A program made the translations under genes and the position numbers. Shown here in pieces: positions 17,433 through 26,769 of a DNA stretch of 64,000 bases. The stretch lies in contig NZ_CANLNH010000009.1 of assembly GCF_947492535.1 (NCBI RefSeq), positions 62,001-126,000 on the forward strand, in the 5' to 3' direction. The stretch comes from an uncultured Dokdonia sp. Its GTDB lineage: Bacteria > Bacteroidota > Bacteroidia > Flavobacteriales > Flavobacteriaceae. The notes beneath the pieces are model-generated. The model was not told the origin of the DNA. It saw only the letters and a list, made by a program, of their open reading frames with translations, and searched no databases. How positions within the stretch are numbered: the first letter of the stretch is position 1; every line of letters begins with the position of its first letter.

Positions 17433-17440
17433 TACTTTTG
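17433..17440 (+). promoter_or_regulatory. candidate -7 promoter element of the T9SS cargo gene
   Basis: TACTTTTG fits TAnnTTTG exactly and lies 25 bases before the ATG at 17466. Confidence 0.45.
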
Positions 17441-17465
17441 ATATAAATAATCAAACAACCATCTC

Positions 17466-18104
17466 ATGAAAAAAATTACACTATTCGCTATCTTATTGTA
17501 TGCCTTCAACACTTTAAGTGCCCAAACAACCATTAAAGGTACTGTTACCGATGAGATAAGTGCATTAGAATGGGCCAATATTTATATTAAAAATAGCACC
17601 ATAGGAACTACCACAGATGCAAATGGAAACTTCAAATTACAAGTGCAAAAAGGAGACACACTTGCTATTTCCTATACAGGATATCAAACTAAAGAAATTG
17701 TCGTTAACACTCAGAAATTTATCCCTATTACTTTAGAAAATGAATCCCTTGATGAAGTGATTATAACTTCACAGTCTAGTCGAAGAGTTACCTGTAGCAC
17801 AAGGTGTTCTTGGACGGTAGTAACTGAGGAAGTTTCAGAAAATCTTTCAAATTCTTTTTCCACTCCATCCTTATATCCAAACCCGTCTTCCAATGGGATA
17901 TTCCATCTTACAATGTCAACTCCCTACAAAGAAGTACAAGTAACGGTTACTAACCTATTGGGACAGCAAGTACACTCCAAAAGGTATCAAAATACAAAGA
18001 CAAGTATCACACTAGATTTAGCTTCGGTTAGAACGGGAATTTATTTGATTAATATGATAGCAGATGGAGTGGGTCTCCCTACTCAAAAGGCAATTAGAAA
18101 ATAA
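17466..18104 (+). CDS. secreted protein with carboxypeptidase-regulatory-like domain and T9SS sorting domain
   Basis: A 212-residue exported protein. The signal peptide ends NTLSAQ (about residue 20). Residues 23-95 form a carboxypeptidase-D regulatory-like beta sandwich (IKGTVTDEISALEWANIYIK, then GTTTDANGNFKL). A short linker holds a CSTRCSW pair. The C-terminal 75 residues are a type A T9SS sorting domain (LYPNPSSNGIF, VTNLLGQQV, GIYLINM). The protein is therefore probably carried across the outer membrane by the type IX system and anchored. There is no catalytic domain, so it is likely an adhesin-like or structural surface protein. An S41 protease gene follows. Confidence 0.9.
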   Translation: MKKITLFAILLYAFNTLSAQTTIKGTVTDEISALEWANIYIKNSTIGTTTDANGNFKLQVQKGDTLAISYTGYQTKEIVVNTQKFIPITLENESLDEVIITSQSSRRVTCSTRCSWTVVTEEVSENLSNSFSTPSLYPNPSSNGIFHLTMSTPYKEVQVTVTNLLGQQVHSKRYQNTKTSITLDLASVRTGIYLINMIADGVGLPTQKAIRK

Positions 18105-18118
18105 TACAGCCACTACTT

Positions 18119-20272
18119 TTGGTATTGTATTTGTGTACGCTTTCGCGAAAGCGTATAAAGAAACAATCATATCATTTTTCTAAATGTGTTAGTTTTCTTA
18201 TCATTACGTTATCTTTAACAACCATTCTATTGAATAAAATTACACTACTTGTTTTTAGTATTTGTATTCTTTTTAGCAAGTCGCTATTAAGCCAAGATTT
18301 CTGCAAACAATGGAAATTACTACAAGACGTAGTCGCCACAAATCACTATAGTCCAAAATCTATAGATGATGAAATGTCTGAAGCTGTTTTCGATCTCATG
18401 ATCAATGCAATTAATGACACAGGATTTCATTTTTTAAAATCTGATTTTGATGCCTTTGAAAAAGACAAAACACAATTAGATGACTATCTATCAAATAAAG
18501 ATTGTTCCTTTCTCACTACGTATGTAACTACTTTTGAAAAAAGAATTCAAGAGTCTAAGAATATCATTTCTGAACTTTCTTCGGCTACACTTTCTTACGA
18601 TGGAAAAGATACTTTACATTTTACACGAAATAATGGCGACCTTTTTTATAAAAATATAGAAAATAAAAAAAGATACTGGCGTAAATCTATAAAGTATAGA
18701 ACCATCACAAAATATATCAATGAAGCTCCTGAAGAAAAACATATAGAAAACGATTTTCTTGCTGTAGAAAAAACATACCGCACACACGTTATAGAAAATG
18801 CTTTATGTCAACTTGATGAAATACTCAGTGTTAAGAATGGAATACAGCGTCAATTTGAAAATATTGTATTAGATGCATTTGTAAAATATCAAGACCCTCA
18901 TTCTTCATTTTTAGACACGCAAGACAAAACAGCATATGAAGCACAACTTGCCACCTCACAAGTCGCTACAGGTGTGCAAACCTATAAAAACAATGAAGGT
19001 GCTATTGAAGTTTCTTATATAACACCTGGAAGTAACGCTTTTAAAAATAGAAATATTACTGAAGGTGATATCATTGTTTCTGTAACCATAAAAGATACAA
19101 CCATTGATTTATCGTGTTTTTCAAACGATGAATTACAAAGACAAATACAAGATACATTTGTAGAAGAAGTAACTTTTAACATCAGAAAAAATGACGGTGT
19201 ATTAAAACAAATAACACTTGTAAAATCTAAAATAGAAGTGGAGGAAAATAATCTCACAGGATTTGTTATTACTGGAGAGAAACGCATAGGTTTTATAAGC
19301 ATCCCATCTTTTTATACAGATTACGAATCTCCAAATGGATTAGGAATGGCAAATGATGTGGCTAGAGAGTTATATAAATTACAGAAAATGAATATCGATG
19401 CATTAATCATTGATGTACGTGACAATGGAGGTGGTTCTATGAAAGAAGCTATTGATCTTTCTGGGCTTTTTATTGACAGAGGTCCAGTTGCTATTTTAAA
19501 AGATCAAGCAGGAGAAACAGCCACGTTACGAGATTCTAACAGAGGTGTTGCTTTTACAAAACCCCTAGCAATACTTGTAAATGAATATAGTGCCTCTGCC
19601 TCTGAGTTCTTTTCGGCAGCAATGCAAGATTATAATAGAGCATTAATTATTGGAGCTACTACGTATGGAAAATCATCTGCACAAGTGATGATTCCATTAC
19701 AGGAAGATGATGAAAATAGTGATTTTACAAAACTTACTTCAGAAGTGTTTTATAGAGCTACAGGAAAGAGCCATCAGGCGCAAGGGGTGATTCCAGATAT
19801 TACATTGCCTTCTATTTATACAGATATTGCCAGTAGTGAAGCTTCAGAAAAATACCCGCTTCCAAATGATGATGTAATCGTAAAACTTAAAGCTAGGCCG
19901 TTACCCGTTATTGCAAAAGAAGTTCTCTCTAAAAATAGTAAGGCAAGAATTCAGGGTAACAGCACATTTTCCAGTATTACTGACAGTAATAAAAAACTAG
20001 TTGCTATGTTACAGGAAAACGATCATATTCCAGTATCGTTTTCAAAAGTAAAAGAATATCTTTCCTTTAGAGATGAATTATGGGATAGTTTTAGAGATGC
20101 CTCTAGTCAGGAAGATGCTATACTTACGATAGAAAATACAATAACAACAACCGAAATAAATGGATATGATGCTACTGCCAAAAAAGCCAATGAACAATTG
20201 CTTTCCAATATGAGTACAGATCCCTATATTATTGAAGCATCTAATATCTTAAAAGACTATCTGAAAAATTAA
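18119..20272 (+). CDS. S41-family C-terminal processing protease (Prc/Ctp-like), start uncertain
   Basis: An exported serine protease. A PDZ-like region lies at about residues 290-380. The S41 catalytic domain follows: GGGSMKEAIDLSG, the nucleophile Ser in YSASASEFF and the general-base Lys in TYGKSSAQ. A long N-terminal Prc-type helical region contains QDPHSSFLD, and a C-terminal extension follows. The start is unclear. From ATG 18119 the frame reads through a TTTCGCGAAA palindrome (18137-18154, coding LSRKR). A TTG at 18230 gives a cleaner signal peptide (LNKITLLVFSICILFSKSLLSQ region). The gene is 14 bases after the T9SS cargo gene and 11 before a secreted helical protein gene. Confidence 0.88.
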   Translation: MVLYLCTLSRKRIKKQSYHFSKCVSFLIITLSLTTILLNKITLLVFSICILFSKSLLSQDFCKQWKLLQDVVATNHYSPKSIDDEMSEAVFDLMINAINDTGFHFLKSDFDAFEKDKTQLDDYLSNKDCSFLTTYVTTFEKRIQESKNIISELSSATLSYDGKDTLHFTRNNGDLFYKNIENKKRYWRKSIKYRTITKYINEAPEEKHIENDFLAVEKTYRTHVIENALCQLDEILSVKNGIQRQFENIVLDAFVKYQDPHSSFLDTQDKTAYEAQLATSQVATGVQTYKNNEGAIEVSYITPGSNAFKNRNITEGDIIVSVTIKDTTIDLSCFSNDELQRQIQDTFVEEVTFNIRKNDGVLKQITLVKSKIEVEENNLTGFVITGEKRIGFISIPSFYTDYESPNGLGMANDVARELYKLQKMNIDALIIDVRDNGGGSMKEAIDLSGLFIDRGPVAILKDQAGETATLRDSNRGVAFTKPLAILVNEYSASASEFFSAAMQDYNRALIIGATTYGKSSAQVMIPLQEDDENSDFTKLTSEVFYRATGKSHQAQGVIPDITLPSIYTDIASSEASEKYPLPNDDVIVKLKARPLPVIAKEVLSKNSKARIQGNSTFSSITDSNKKLVAMLQENDHIPVSFSKVKEYLSFRDELWDSFRDASSQEDAILTIENTITTTEINGYDATAKKANEQLLSNMSTDPYIIEASNILKDYLKN
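18137..18154. repeat. TTTCGCGAAA palindrome at the 5' end of the S41 ORF
   Basis: A perfect 18-bp palindrome, ACGCTTTCGCGAAAGCGT, lying between the T9SS cargo gene and the likely true start of the protease. Confidence 0.95.
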
Positions 20273-20283
20273 AATTACTATCT

Positions 20284-21324
20284 ATGTTTAAAAAATTACT
20301 CTTTCTTATTCCGTTTTTAATATTCGCTTCAGAATGTAATGCTCAAAAGTTTAGAACAGCATTAGATTATATGAACTTCATTTCCAGACAACAAGTACTT
20401 ATTGTAAAAAGTTCTTGGAGATATACACAAGCTATCGCTCATAGCAAAGATGATAGAACGATAGATAAAAAGCGTACCATTCTTATCCGATCTATTGATC
20501 GTGCTATCATGAAAATAACAAAAGCTCAAGGGTTTGAAGGAGAGACCGAGTATAAAGAAAAAGTACTTAGAAATCTTGAGATCAATAAAAGTTTACTTCT
20601 AGAAGACTATGCCGAAATTATTGATATGCAAGCCGTCGCAGAGCAATCCTATGATGCTATGGAAGCTTATATCCTCGCTCAAGAACTCGCAGATCAAAAA
20701 ATGGCTGAAGCACAAAAGGAGTACGAGGAAAACTTTTATGCATACGCAAAAAAGCATGATATAACAGTTTTTGAAGGACAGTCTGAATTGGGAAAAAAGA
20801 TGGAAATTAGCAATAAGGTATTTGATTATCATAATGACTTATATCTAATTTTCTTTAAAGTTCATTTTAACGAAAGTAACCTCTTAGATGCTATCAAAGA
20901 AAAAGATATCAGTGCGATACGCCAAAACATAAATGCACTCAAAATGGCTGTACAAGAAGGGTTAAAAGAAGTAGATAGTGTTCCCCTATATAAAAAAGAT
21001 GATCGCATTGTTAAAGCTGTAAAAGAAGTTTTTCAAATTCATTTAAATGAAACAAATAATACAATTCCGCAGATTTTAGATTACCTAGTCTTGCAAGAAG
21101 ACTTTGAAAAAATTCAAGCAGCTATTGAAAAAACTCCAGAAACAGATCGCACTAATGAACAAATAGACAATTACAATAACAAAGTTGATGTCTTAAATGA
21201 AAAAAGCGAACTCATTAATAAATTAATTGATAAACTTTTTAAAGAACGAAATAAAAAACTAGAACGACTTGATAGGGCTAATGCAAAGTTCTTAGATAAA
21301 CACGTACCTAAGTATACGATATAA
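20284..21324 (+). CDS. secreted helical protein, unknown (possibly LIC11966-like surface protein)
   Basis: A 346-residue protein with a signal peptide ending ASECNAQ (about residue 20) and otherwise almost entirely helical and charged. Two regions likely form coiled coils, around 120-160 and 270-335. There is no lipobox, membrane segment or catalytic motif. The opening FRTALDYMNFISRQQ recalls LIC11966-family surface proteins, but this is a weak impression. It is 11 bases after the S41 protease stop, so the two are likely co-transcribed and may act together in the periplasm. Confidence 0.7.
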   Translation: MFKKLLFLIPFLIFASECNAQKFRTALDYMNFISRQQVLIVKSSWRYTQAIAHSKDDRTIDKKRTILIRSIDRAIMKITKAQGFEGETEYKEKVLRNLEINKSLLLEDYAEIIDMQAVAEQSYDAMEAYILAQELADQKMAEAQKEYEENFYAYAKKHDITVFEGQSELGKKMEISNKVFDYHNDLYLIFFKVHFNESNLLDAIKEKDISAIRQNINALKMAVQEGLKEVDSVPLYKKDDRIVKAVKEVFQIHLNETNNTIPQILDYLVLQEDFEKIQAAIEKTPETDRTNEQIDNYNNKVDVLNEKSELINKLIDKLFKERNKKLERLDRANAKFLDKHVPKYTI

Positions 21325-21334
21325 ATGTTTTATA

Positions 21335-21415
21335 TACGCTTTCGCGAAATTGAGCTAGCGAGACTTGTCCGCAGGCGGGTTCATGACCAAAGGAAGAGTA
21401 AAACGTTAAAGCGTA
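21335..21415. repeat. composite element with split TTTCGCGAAA palindrome (copy b)
   Basis: An 81-bp element that begins TACGCTTTCGCGAA and ends GTTAAAGCGTA, so its two ends are the two halves of the palindrome. The interior includes GTTCATGACCAAAGG, shared with copies a and c. It looks like a palindrome opened by an internal insertion, or the converse. Confidence 0.75.
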
Positions 21416-21437
21416 CAAAGAAGTAAAATATACAGGG

Positions 21438-22289
21438 CTATTTGTATTTACCTAACAAATACGTTTCCTTAAACTTAGTAGGTGGTACGCCAGTATGAGA
21501 TTTGAAAAACTTGGAAAAATGTGCAGATTCCTTATAGCCTAGTTCATATCCTATTTCATCTACATTCTTTGAAGAAGACATTAACAGACGTTTAGCCTCA
21601 AGAATAATTCTCTTATTAATTATTTGCAAAGGTGAATCGTCACTTGTTTTTTTAAATACATTAGAGAGTGTTTTCGGTGATTTATTGAGTAATTCAGCAT
21701 ATGCTGCAACTTTATGTTTTTCTCTAAAATGATTTTCTACTAAAATATGAAACTTCCTTACAAGATCAATTTGAGGTTTAGAGACACTAGCATTAATAAC
21801 ATTGGCTGTGATTAAACGTGTAGACATAATAAGTAACCGTTTAAGGAGAACCCGAAGCATCTCTCCTTGTATATGATCCTTATTTCTAAACTCTTCTTTA
21901 AATATATGAAACATAGATTCAAAGCTTACAACTTCTGATGGGGCCAATGAAATTATAGGAAGAAAAGAAGATCCATAAAATAAGAGTCCTTGGCAAGACA
22001 CCTCATAATCGTGATCTCGTATACAATAAAACTCCCTATTAAAAACAACTGCTATAAGATCTGAATCTTTAGGAAGATCTAAAATATTTAAAGGCGTACA
22101 AAATATTACTTGATTTTTTTCGAGAAGAATTGAATAGGCATCAATAGTAATTGTTATTGCATGCTCTCCTTTATTCCACAAAACCTTATAATACCCTTTT
22201 TCTTTTAATAATTTCCTAGATGGGCTACACTTAAAATCGGCAAAAACAAAAGAGCTTTCTTCTCTTTTCCCTTGATACTGTAATCTCAT
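21438..22289 (-). CDS. AraC-family transcriptional regulator
   Basis: A 283-residue regulator. An N-terminal cupin-like sensing region (about 1-140) includes DFKCSPSRKLLKEKGYYKVLW. The C-terminal double helix-turn-helix spans residues about 180-275, with AAYAELLNKSPKTLSNVFKK in the first motif and VDEIGYELGYKESAHFSKFF in the second, the AraC signature. It is divergent from the small membrane protein gene at 22468, which it may control through the AT-rich 178-base region between them. The ligand is unknown. Confidence 0.92.
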   Translation of the reverse strand: MRLQYQGKREESSFVFADFKCSPSRKLLKEKGYYKVLWNKGEHAITITIDAYSILLEKNQVIFCTPLNILDLPKDSDLIAVVFNREFYCIRDHDYEVSCQGLLFYGSSFLPIISLAPSEVVSFESMFHIFKEEFRNKDHIQGEMLRVLLKRLLIMSTRLITANVINASVSKPQIDLVRKFHILVENHFREKHKVAAYAELLNKSPKTLSNVFKKTSDDSPLQIINKRIILEAKRLLMSSSKNVDEIGYELGYKESAHFSKFFKSHTGVPPTKFKETYLLGKYK

Positions 22290-22467
22290 ATGTAAAGTAA
22301 CAAAAAAAATATTTCTTACAAAAAAAGAAATATATATAATATATCAGGAAGTATATACAATAATAAATCACTTTGACAAGTACATTTCACTTATATCATA
22401 CGACCTACTATAAAAGCAATAAAATATATTTTCATTTAATCATATTTAATAATTAAAACTTAACACT

Positions 22468-22842
22468 ATGAAATTCGTAACAAAAACCATTCATGCTTAT
22501 TTAGATTACCCAGTAGCACTATCATTAATTGCCTTACCATTTTTACTTGGTTTAGGAAGTTCTAACCCGCTAGCCTTAACGATCTCTGTAGCGACAGGAG
22601 TTGCTGCTTTTATCTTAACCCTCTTAACAGATCATAAAACAGGTGCATTTCGAGTTATCCCATATAAAGTTCACTTACTTGTAGATTTTATGGTGGCTGT
22701 AGTATTTATTTTAGCACCATTTATTCTTTCTTTTGAGGGCTTAGACGCATATTATTACTTGACAATTGGTGCTACAGTGCTTGTCGTTGTAGGATTACAC
22801 AAACCAGAAACAACTGTAAATGAAGCTCCAGCAATGAGCTAA
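22468..22842 (+). CDS. small four-helix membrane protein (SPW-repeat-like)
   Basis: A 124-residue protein with four hydrophobic segments (about 14-30, 34-52, 67-88, 93-112) and short loops. The two halves have a similar layout (YPVALSLIALPFLLG and LLVDFMVAVVFILAPFIL), which suggests an internal repeat like that of SPW-family membrane proteins. Function unknown. It is transcribed divergently from the AraC regulator and ends at a strong bidirectional terminator. Confidence 0.7.
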   Translation: MKFVTKTIHAYLDYPVALSLIALPFLLGLGSSNPLALTISVATGVAAFILTLLTDHKTGAFRVIPYKVHLLVDFMVAVVFILAPFILSFEGLDAYYYLTIGATVLVVVGLHKPETTVNEAPAMS

Positions 22843-22864
22843 AAACATATCATAATAGAATTAA

Positions 22865-22900
22865 AAAAGGGTAAGCTGTGATATATAGCTTACCCTTTTT
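22865..22900. terminator. bidirectional terminator between the membrane protein gene and metF
   Basis: AAAAGGGTAAGCT pairs perfectly with AGCTTACCCTTTT over 13 bp around a 10-base loop. It has T5 on the plus side and a T-run on the minus side. It can end both the 22468 gene and the met operon. Confidence 0.9.
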
Positions 22901-22942
22901 AATTTATATAGTATAGTTATTACAATTACAACATACCTTTTT

Positions 22943-23908
22943 CTAAAAAACAGCCTTTGCGATTGCTTGAATATTATCACTTTTACCCATAGAATAATAA
23001 TGAAGAACTGGAACACCTGCTTCTTTTAATTCTTTACTTTGTTGGATACACCATTCTATTCCTACCTGACGAACGGCTGCTGCATCTTTAGACTTTACGA
23101 CTTCCATCACAAGTGCATCAGGAACATCTACACTAAAACGTTGCGGAATCATATTGAGCTGTTTTCTTGTAGATAATGGTTTTAATCCTGGAATAATAGG
23201 CTTTGTAATGCCGGCTGCACGACACTTAGCTACAAAATCAAAATACTTTTGATTGTCAAAAAACATTTGCGTGACTACATAACAAGCGCCCGCTTCTAAT
23301 TTTTTCTTTAAAAAATGAATATCACTTTCCAAACTAGGTGCTTCCAAATGTTTTTCAGGATAGCCAGCTACACCTACACAGAAATCCGTTTTAGAACTAT
23401 TTAAAAGATCTTCATCCAGATACTTACCATCATTCAAATCCATGATTTGCTCTACCAAATCTTGCGCATACATATTTCCATTTTTATTAGGTTTGAAATA
23501 AGTTTCGCTTTTTACAGCATCGCCTCGTAATGCCATGACATTTTCTATCCCTAAAAAGTCCATATCAATCAAGAAGTTCTCAGTATCTTCTTTAGTAAAC
23601 CCGCCACACAACACATGAGGTACAGCATCAACGCTATACTTGTTTTGTATAGCTGCACAAATACCCACAGTACCTGGGCGTTTACGAACTACTTTTTTCT
23701 CCAGTAATCCATCAGGGCGTTCTTTATAGATATATTCTTCTCTGTGATACGTCACATCAATAAATGGAGGTTTAAATTCCATTAACGGATCTATATTTGA
23801 AAAGATCGTGTCTATATTTTGCCCTTTAAGTGGAGGCAGTATTTCAAAAGAAAAAGCCGTTTTTTTCTTTTCTAATGCTTGGGCAATGTGGTCAATTACT
23901 TTAGTCAT
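22943..23908 (-). CDS. metF: 5,10-methylenetetrahydrofolate reductase
   Basis: A flavoprotein that reduces 5,10-methylene-THF to 5-methyl-THF, the methyl donor for MetH. The 321 residues form a TIM barrel. The family's FEFFPP start appears as FSFEILPPLKG, followed by DVTYH, HVLCGGFTKEDTENFLID, ALRGD and a flavin-binding stretch ACYVVTQMFFDNQKYFDF. The length is a little above the bacterial norm of about 300. It is last in the metH1-metH2-metF unit, with a hairpin repeat between metH2 and metF. Confidence 0.95.
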   Translation of the reverse strand: MTKVIDHIAQALEKKKTAFSFEILPPLKGQNIDTIFSNIDPLMEFKPPFIDVTYHREEYIYKERPDGLLEKKVVRKRPGTVGICAAIQNKYSVDAVPHVLCGGFTKEDTENFLIDMDFLGIENVMALRGDAVKSETYFKPNKNGNMYAQDLVEQIMDLNDGKYLDEDLLNSSKTDFCVGVAGYPEKHLEAPSLESDIHFLKKKLEAGACYVVTQMFFDNQKYFDFVAKCRAAGITKPIIPGLKPLSTRKQLNMIPQRFSVDVPDALVMEVVKSKDAAAVRQVGIEWCIQQSKELKEAGVPVLHYYSMGKSDNIQAIAKAVF

Positions 23909-23957
23909 ACTTCTTTCGTTAAACGCATTTTTAGTAGGATAAAAATTTCTTTATCTA

Positions 23958-24008
23958 TTCGAGCGCAGTCGAGAACTCTATATTTTAAACCTCTCGACTG
24001 CGCTCGAG
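23958..24008. repeat. hairpin repeat TTCGAGCGCAGTCGAGA between metH2 and metF
   Basis: Two 17-base arms (23958-23974 and 23992-24008) pair with one mismatch around a 17-base loop. The left 25 bases (23958-23982) recur exactly, inverted, inside the metH2 coding region at 24682-24706. It may act as an mRNA-stabilising or attenuating hairpin within the operon. Confidence 0.85.
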
Positions 24009-24024
24009 AAGACCGTATTATTTA

Positions 24025-26769
24025 TCAATCTGCAATATTGGGTGCTAACCATTTTTCTGCTTTTGCAAAAGCGATCTCTTTCCTATTTGCAAAATCTCGC
24101 ACCTGATCTTCTTTTATTTTACCTAATCCAAAATAACGTGCTTCTGGATGAGCAAAATAATACCCGCTTACACTAGCTGCTGGCCACATAGCCAAACTAT
24201 CTGTAAGCGTTACACCAATACTATCTTTTACTTGTAATAACTCCCAAATTGTTTCTTTTTCTAAATGATCTGGACACGCAGGATATCCTGGTGCTGGACG
24301 GATACCTCTATATTTTTCTTTAATCAATTCTTCATTTTTTAATACCTCATCAGTAGCATATCCCCAATATGTTGTTCGTACTTCTTTATGAAGGTATTCG
24401 GCAAAAGCTTCTGCCAGACGATCTGCTAACGCTTTAATCATAATCGCATTATAATCATCAAGTGCTTCTTCAAATTCGGCTGCTTTTTGAGCAGTCCCAA
24501 AGCCTGTTGTTACACAAAAAGCACCCATATAATCTTGTAATCCGCTTTCTTTGGGAGCAATAAAATCGGCGAGGGCTATATTCGGTTTTCCAGATGCTTT
24601 TTTAGATTGTTGACGGAGGGTTCTGAACCTCTTAACTTGCCCTTCGACAAGCTCATGGTGACAATTAGTAGCGTCATCTTGTATAGAGTTCTCGACTGCG
24701 CTCGAACCGACAAGAATATCATCATGATTAATGGTGTTTGCTTCAAAGAGACCAAAAGTAGCTTTGGCAGTGAGCCATTTTTCTTTAAAAATCTGCTGAA
24801 GCATCTCTTGGGCATCTGCAAAAAGCTCAGTTGCTTGTTTCCCCACAACTTCGTCTGTCAAGATATTTGGGTATCTCCCATGTAAATCCCAACTTCTAAA
24901 AAACGGACTCCAATCGATATAGTCTTCTAATTTTTGAAGATCAAAGTCTTCTATAACCTGAATCCCTAATTCTTTTGGCTTCATGATATCTTCAGCCTTC
25001 CAATCGATGGTATACTTATTAGCTCTTGCTTCTTCAATAGATAGGTATTCTTTTATACGTTGGCGTGAGTTAAAGCTTTCGCGAAAGCGTATATATTCTT
25101 CTTTCAACTCACTTTTAAAAGCTGTTTTGGTGTCCTTTTGCAATAAATCACCTACTACAGTCACTGCACGGGATGCGTCATTTACATGCACCACAGCATT
25201 TTTATACTCTGGATCTATCTTTACAGCCGTATGCGCTTTACTGGTTGTTGCACCTCCTATCAAAATAGGAATTTCAATATCCTGTCGTTGCAATTCTTTT
25301 GCGAGATAGACCATCTCATCTAGCGATGGAGTAATCAAGCCACTCAACCCTATGATATCTACATTATTTTCAATAGCTGAAGCAATAATTTTTTCTGGTG
25401 GCACCATGACACCTAAGTCTATAATTTCATAATTATTACAGGCTAAGACCACCGAAACAATATTTTTCCCAATGTCATGCACATCGCCTTTTACGGTAGC
25501 CATCAGGACTTTTCCTGCATTTTGGCTTTCTCCCGCGGTTCCGTTTTTAAGTTTTTCTTCTTCAATAAATGGTAAAAGATAAGCCACTGCTTTTTTCATC
25601 ACTCTGGCGCTTTTTACCACTTGAGGTAAAAACATTTTCCCACTTCCAAAAAGATCACCTACGACATTCATTCCTGTCATTAGATGCCCTTCAATAACAT
25701 GTATAGGTGCAGTAACAGATAGGCGTGCTTCTTCTACATCTTCTACTATATATTTGTCAATTCCTTTAACGAGAGCTCTGGTAATTCTACTTTGGATATC
25801 TCCTTCGCGCCAAGCTTCGGTTTCTTTTTCCGTAACTACTTTTTGTCCAACTGTTTCAGCAAAATCCAGTAAGCGTTCGGTAGCATCATCTCGTCTGTTA
25901 AGAATTACATCTTCTACATGTTCTAATAAGTCTTTTGGAATATCATCATAGACTTCGAGTAACGATGGATTTACAATTCCCATATTCATACCTGCTTCAA
26001 TAGCATGATATAAAAACACAGAATGCATGGCTTCACGTACAGTATTATTTCCGCGAAAGCTAAAAGACACATTACTCACTCCTCCACTCACACTACAATG
26101 CGGCAGATTATTTCGTACCCATCGCGTCCCTTCTATAAAATCAATAGCATTGCGTTTATGTTCATCCATTCCTGTAGCGACAGGAAATATGTTAAGATCA
26201 AAAATGATATCTTCTGGAGGAAAGTTTACTTCATTTACCAAAATATCATAGGATCGTTTTGCAATTTCTATACGTCTTTCATACGTATCTGCTTGTCCAA
26301 CTTCATCAAATGCCATCACAATCACAGCAGCTCCGTATCTTTTAATACGTTTTGCTTGTTGCTTGAATTGTTCTTCTCCTTCTTTAAGACTAATAGAGTT
26401 TACTACGCATTTTCCTTGTACTACTTGTAATCCTGCCTCAATAATGTCCCATTTGGAACTATCTATCATAATAGGGACACGTGCAATATCTGGCTCGGCA
26501 ATGACAAGGTTTAAAAAACGAACCATCGCTTCTTTCCCATCAATAAGCCCGTCGTCCATATTGATATCTATAATCTGCGCACCATTTTCTACTTGATCAC
26601 GTGCCACTGCCAAGGCTTCATCAAATTTTTCTTCTTTGACGAGACGTAAAAACTTTCTAGACCCAGCGACATTAGTACGCTCGCCTACGTTTATAAAATT
26701 ACTTTCTGGTGTAATAATTAAAGGTTCTAAACCAGAAAGTTTCAAATATCTTGGGGCTTCTTTTGTCAT
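24025..26769 (-). CDS. metH: cobalamin-dependent methionine synthase, folate/B12/activation half
   Basis: Transfers a methyl group from methyl-THF to homocysteine via cobalamin, together with the separate homocysteine-binding protein encoded just upstream. The 914 residues contain a pterin-binding domain ([14 protein letters not shown]), a B12 module with [10 protein letters not shown] (the His that ligates cobalt) and [11 protein letters not shown], and a C-terminal reactivation domain with [13 protein letters not shown] place the start at 26769 (MTKEAPRYL); longer versions would run into metH1. The ATG overlaps the metH1 TGA (ATGA). Around codon 710 the reading frame contains two dispersed repeats (24625-24712) coding SSAVEN and CHHELVEG. 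Confidence 0.95.
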   Translation of the reverse strand: MTKEAPRYLKLSGLEPLIITPESNFINVGERTNVAGSRKFLRLVKEEKFDEALAVARDQVENGAQIIDINMDDGLIDGKEAMVRFLNLVIAEPDIARVPIMIDSSKWDIIEAGLQVVQGKCVVNSISLKEGEEQFKQQAKRIKRYGAAVIVMAFDEVGQADTYERRIEIAKRSYDILVNEVNFPPEDIIFDLNIFPVATGMDEHKRNAIDFIEGTRWVRNNLPHCSVSGGVSNVSFSFRGNNTVREAMHSVFLYHAIEAGMNMGIVNPSLLEVYDDIPKDLLEHVEDVILNRRDDATERLLDFAETVGQKVVTEKETEAWREGDIQSRITRALVKGIDKYIVEDVEEARLSVTAPIHVIEGHLMTGMNVVGDLFGSGKMFLPQVVKSARVMKKAVAYLLPFIEEEKLKNGTAGESQNAGKVLMATVKGDVHDIGKNIVSVVLACNNYEIIDLGVMVPPEKIIASAIENNVDIIGLSGLITPSLDEMVYLAKELQRQDIEIPILIGGATTSKAHTAVKIDPEYKNAVVHVNDASRAVTVVGDLLQKDTKTAFKSELKEEYIRFRESFNSRQRIKEYLSIEEARANKYTIDWKAEDIMKPKELGIQVIEDFDLQKLEDYIDWSPFFRSWDLHGRYPNILTDEVVGKQATELFADAQEMLQQIFKEKWLTAKATFGLFEANTINHDDILVGSSAVENSIQDDATNCHHELVEGQVKRFRTLRQQSKKASGKPNIALADFIAPKESGLQDYMGAFCVTTGFGTAQKAAEFEEALDDYNAIMIKALADRLAEAFAEYLHKEVRTTYWGYATDEVLKNEELIKEKYRGIRPAPGYPACPDHLEKETIWELLQVKDSIGVTLTDSLAMWPAASVSGYYFAHPEARYFGLGKIKEDQVRDFANRKEIAFAKAEKWLAPNIAD
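24625..24712. repeat. dispersed repeats inside the metH2 coding sequence
   Basis: Two unrelated repeats sit side by side. CCCTTCGACAAGCTCATGG (from 24640) is the well-known CHxELVEG-coding dispersed repeat. TTCTCGACTGCGCTCGAA (24689-24706) is part of a 25-base exact inverted copy of the metH2-metF intergenic repeat. The reading frame stays open, and the loop is about 15 residues longer than in typical MetH. Confidence 0.8.
25075..25088. repeat. TTTCGCGAAA palindrome inside metH2
   Basis: The 14-bp core GCTTTCGCGAAAGC lies in frame in metH2, read as FRESF on the minus strand. Confidence 0.93.
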
